6,529 nucleotides of DNA from Chloroflexota bacterium (GTDB lineage Bacteria > Chloroflexota > Dormibacteria > Dormibacterales > Dormibacteraceae), in assembly GCA_005880525.1 (NCBI GenBank), contig VBFW01000243.1, forward strand, positions 1 to 6,529, given 5' to 3'. How positions within the stretch are numbered: position 1 is the stretch's first letter; each line of letters opens with the position of its first letter. Made by a program: the position numbers and the translations under genes. The notes under the pieces are model-generated. The model saw only the letters and a list, made by a program, of their open reading frames with translations, made no database searches and had not been told where the DNA came from. Below, piece by piece: positions 5,475 through 6,529 of the stretch.

Positions 5475-5480
5475 TAGGCT
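5475..5480 (+). promoter_or_regulatory. -10 element, leaderless start of the DUF427 gene
   Basis: TAGGCT ends 6 nt before GTG 5487, so the predicted transcription start coincides with the start codon. The spacer GAGCCG holds no good ribosome site at useful distance. The hexamer is identical to that ahead of the DUF6220-like gene. Confidence 0.5.
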
Positions 5481-5486
5481 GAGCCG

Positions 5487-6308
5487 GTGCAGGACACACA
5501 GCAAAACACCCGGCGCGAAGCCATGTATCGAATGTGGACGGAGCGGGGTGGGCGCGTTCGACTGGAGCCGACCGAGCGGCGAATCCGGGTCGTCCTGAAC
5601 GGAACGACAGTGGGCGACACAAGGCGTGCCCAGTTGCTGTACCTTCCGCCCCCGCACAATGCCTACGCCTTTCCTAGAGAGGACCTCCGCTGGGATCTGA
5701 TCCATGAATCTGGGGGGACAGACTCAGTGCCTGGTCTAGGCAAGATCAAGCTCTGGTCGGTGGAGGCGGGAGGCAAAACTGCCGAGAATGCCGCCTGGAC
5801 CGTCCCCCAACCCCCAGCCGACCTGGATGCCTTGGCCGGGCTGGCGATGTTTCGTTGGAACCTTATGGACGCGTGGTACGAAGAAGACGACGAGGTGTTC
5901 GTCCATCCACGCGATCCAGGTCATCGAGTCGACGTACTCAACTCTTCGCGGCACGTCAAGGTGCTGGTCGATGGCGACCTCGTGGCCGAGACGCGCAGGC
6001 CTCGACTGCTGTTCGAGACCAGCCTTCCGGTCCGCTACTACATCGCGAAGCTTGACGTGAGAATGGACCTCCTGGAGCCCACCGATACGGCTACTCGCTG
6101 TCCTTACAAGGGCGTGGCTTCCTACTGGTCGGTGCGCGCCGGCGGCACAGTCCATAAGGATCTCGCCTGGTCGTACAGGGCGCCGATTCCCGAGTGCCCA
6201 AAGATCGACAACCTGATTTGCTTCTACAACGAGCTTGTAGATCTGGAGGTTGACGGCGAGCCCCTCGAGCGGCCCCGGACCCCCTGGTCAGTGGAGCAAA
6301 AGCGTTAG
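5487..6308 (+). CDS. Tandem DUF427-domain protein
   Basis: The 273-residue product holds two DUF427 (beta-tent) domains. The second, about 139-257, is canonical: HPRDPGHRVDVLNSSRHVKVLVDG, then RRPRLLFETSLPVRYYIAKLDVRMDLLEPT and the signature CPYKG at 205-209 followed by ASYWSVRAGG and AWSYRAP. The first, about 22-130, aligns with it (VVLNGTTVGDTRRAQLLYLP, then LWSVEAGGKTAENAAWTVPQP), but its CPYKG is replaced by a cysteine-free stretch (GLGKIKLW, 83-90). The family's biochemical role is not established; the conserved Cys/Tyr/Lys cluster is taken to be the active site, so only the second domain would be active. No signal peptide or membrane helix is seen, so it is cytoplasmic. GTG 5487 is supported by the -10 hexamer just upstream; ATG at 5523 or 5532 are alternatives that would leave both domains intact. 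Confidence 0.88.
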   Translation: MQDTQQNTRREAMYRMWTERGGRVRLEPTERRIRVVLNGTTVGDTRRAQLLYLPPPHNAYAFPREDLRWDLIHESGGTDSVPGLGKIKLWSVEAGGKTAENAAWTVPQPPADLDALAGLAMFRWNLMDAWYEEDDEVFVHPRDPGHRVDVLNSSRHVKVLVDGDLVAETRRPRLLFETSLPVRYYIAKLDVRMDLLEPTDTATRCPYKGVASYWSVRAGGTVHKDLAWSYRAPIPECPKIDNLICFYNELVDLEVDGEPLERPRTPWSVEQKR

Positions 6309-6340
6309 CTAAGGCATCACCTCTTACGGGCGCCGGGTCC

Positions 6341-6344
6341 GAGG
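6341..6344 (+). promoter_or_regulatory. Shine-Dalgarno site for the right-edge ORF
   Basis: GAGG lies 6 nt before GTG 6351. It decides the start of the partial ORF, because the frame is open back to the DUF427 stop codon and offers no other good start. Confidence 0.5.
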
Positions 6345-6350
6345 ATACTG

Positions 6351-6529
6351 GTGGCGCATAAGTTGTCTGGCCAATCCAGCGTTGCGCGGCGGGGAGTCGG
6401 AGCGGCTCTGCACCGGCTCACGAACTTGCTATTCCAGCGGCCTGCGTGCGTCATTTGCGGGCGCGGACACGCGTCGGCCGGGTGGCTGGTTGACCCCACG
6501 GGCAGAATCGCGGGCCGCTGCCCGGGCTG
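6351..6529 (+). CDS. Putative zinc-knuckle protein, 3'-truncated by window edge
   Basis: A frame starting at GTG 6351 runs open to the edge (59 codons plus two bases). The start has GAGG 6 nt upstream. The peptide begins with a basic, partly hydrophobic segment (VAHKLSGQSSVARRGVGAALHRLTNLLF) and then CVIC (Cys33, Cys36), GRGHASAGWLVDPTGRIAGRC (Cys57) and PG plus a codon beginning TG. If that codon is TGC or TGT, the result is a CxxC-20-CxxC zinc ribbon. It follows the DUF427 gene by 42 nt on the same strand and may share its transcript. The family is not recognised and most of the protein may lie beyond the window. Confidence 0.55.
   Translation, partial: MAHKLSGQSSVARRGVGAALHRLTNLLFQRPACVICGRGHASAGWLVDPTGRIAGRCPG

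Noticed and set aside
4929..5705. 258-codon minus-strand frame across the lipoprotein gene and tRNA-Arg(GCG)
   Set aside because: It crosses a tRNA gene and the start of the DUF427 gene and shows no domain; an antisense shadow.

Overview
This 6.5-kb window is high-GC bacterial chromosomal DNA with tightly packed genes. It has two tRNA-Arg genes with encoded CCA ends, GTG as well as ATG starts, and several genes whose start codon lies only 6-9 nt behind a TAnnnT -10 hexamer with no Shine-Dalgarno sequence (probable leaderless mRNAs). That profile fits Actinomycetota or a high-GC terrestrial lineage such as Dormibacterota/Chloroflexota. The proteins alone do not settle the phylum, and the placement is inference. 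I see no phage, transposon, CRISPR or toxin-antitoxin element.

Layout. (1) Positions 3-782 (+) hold the 3' part of a beta-propeller (SMP-30/NHL/YVTN-like) protein cut by the left edge. (2) Running leftward from 4025 to 784 is a minus-strand block: an ArsR-family repressor with a good promoter and a palindromic operator, an overlapping AHSA1/SRPBCC-domain gene, an unrecognised protein with a possible zinc site, and a large secreted CocE/X-Pro dipeptidyl-peptidase-type hydrolase. The hydrolase and the propeller gene converge with one base between their stop codons. (3) Positions 4108-4503 (-) encode a small four-helix membrane protein resembling DUF6220. (4) Between 4578 and 5420 two closely similar tRNA-Arg genes (anticodons CCG and GCG) point away from each other and bracket a proline-rich lipoprotein gene. 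(5) Positions 5487-6308 (+) encode a protein with two tandem DUF427 domains. (6) From 6351 a short ORF with a Shine-Dalgarno sequence and a CxxC zinc knuckle runs off the right edge.

How the parts relate. The ArsR and AHSA1 genes form a familiar autoregulated pair, with the second start inside the end of the first gene. Here the pair appears damaged: AHSA1-like sequence stops abruptly at residue 129, exactly where the ATG of the next ORF begins, which suggests a deletion or recombination seam (or an assembly chimera). The hydrolase may be read from the same transcript, but its substrate is unknown. The other genes look like independent short units.

No complete undescribed system is evident. 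The points most worth a second look are the AHSA1 seam, the inverted tRNA-Arg pair with its unusual GCG anticodon and odd 15/48 bases, and the recurring TARRCT element ahead of five transcription units.
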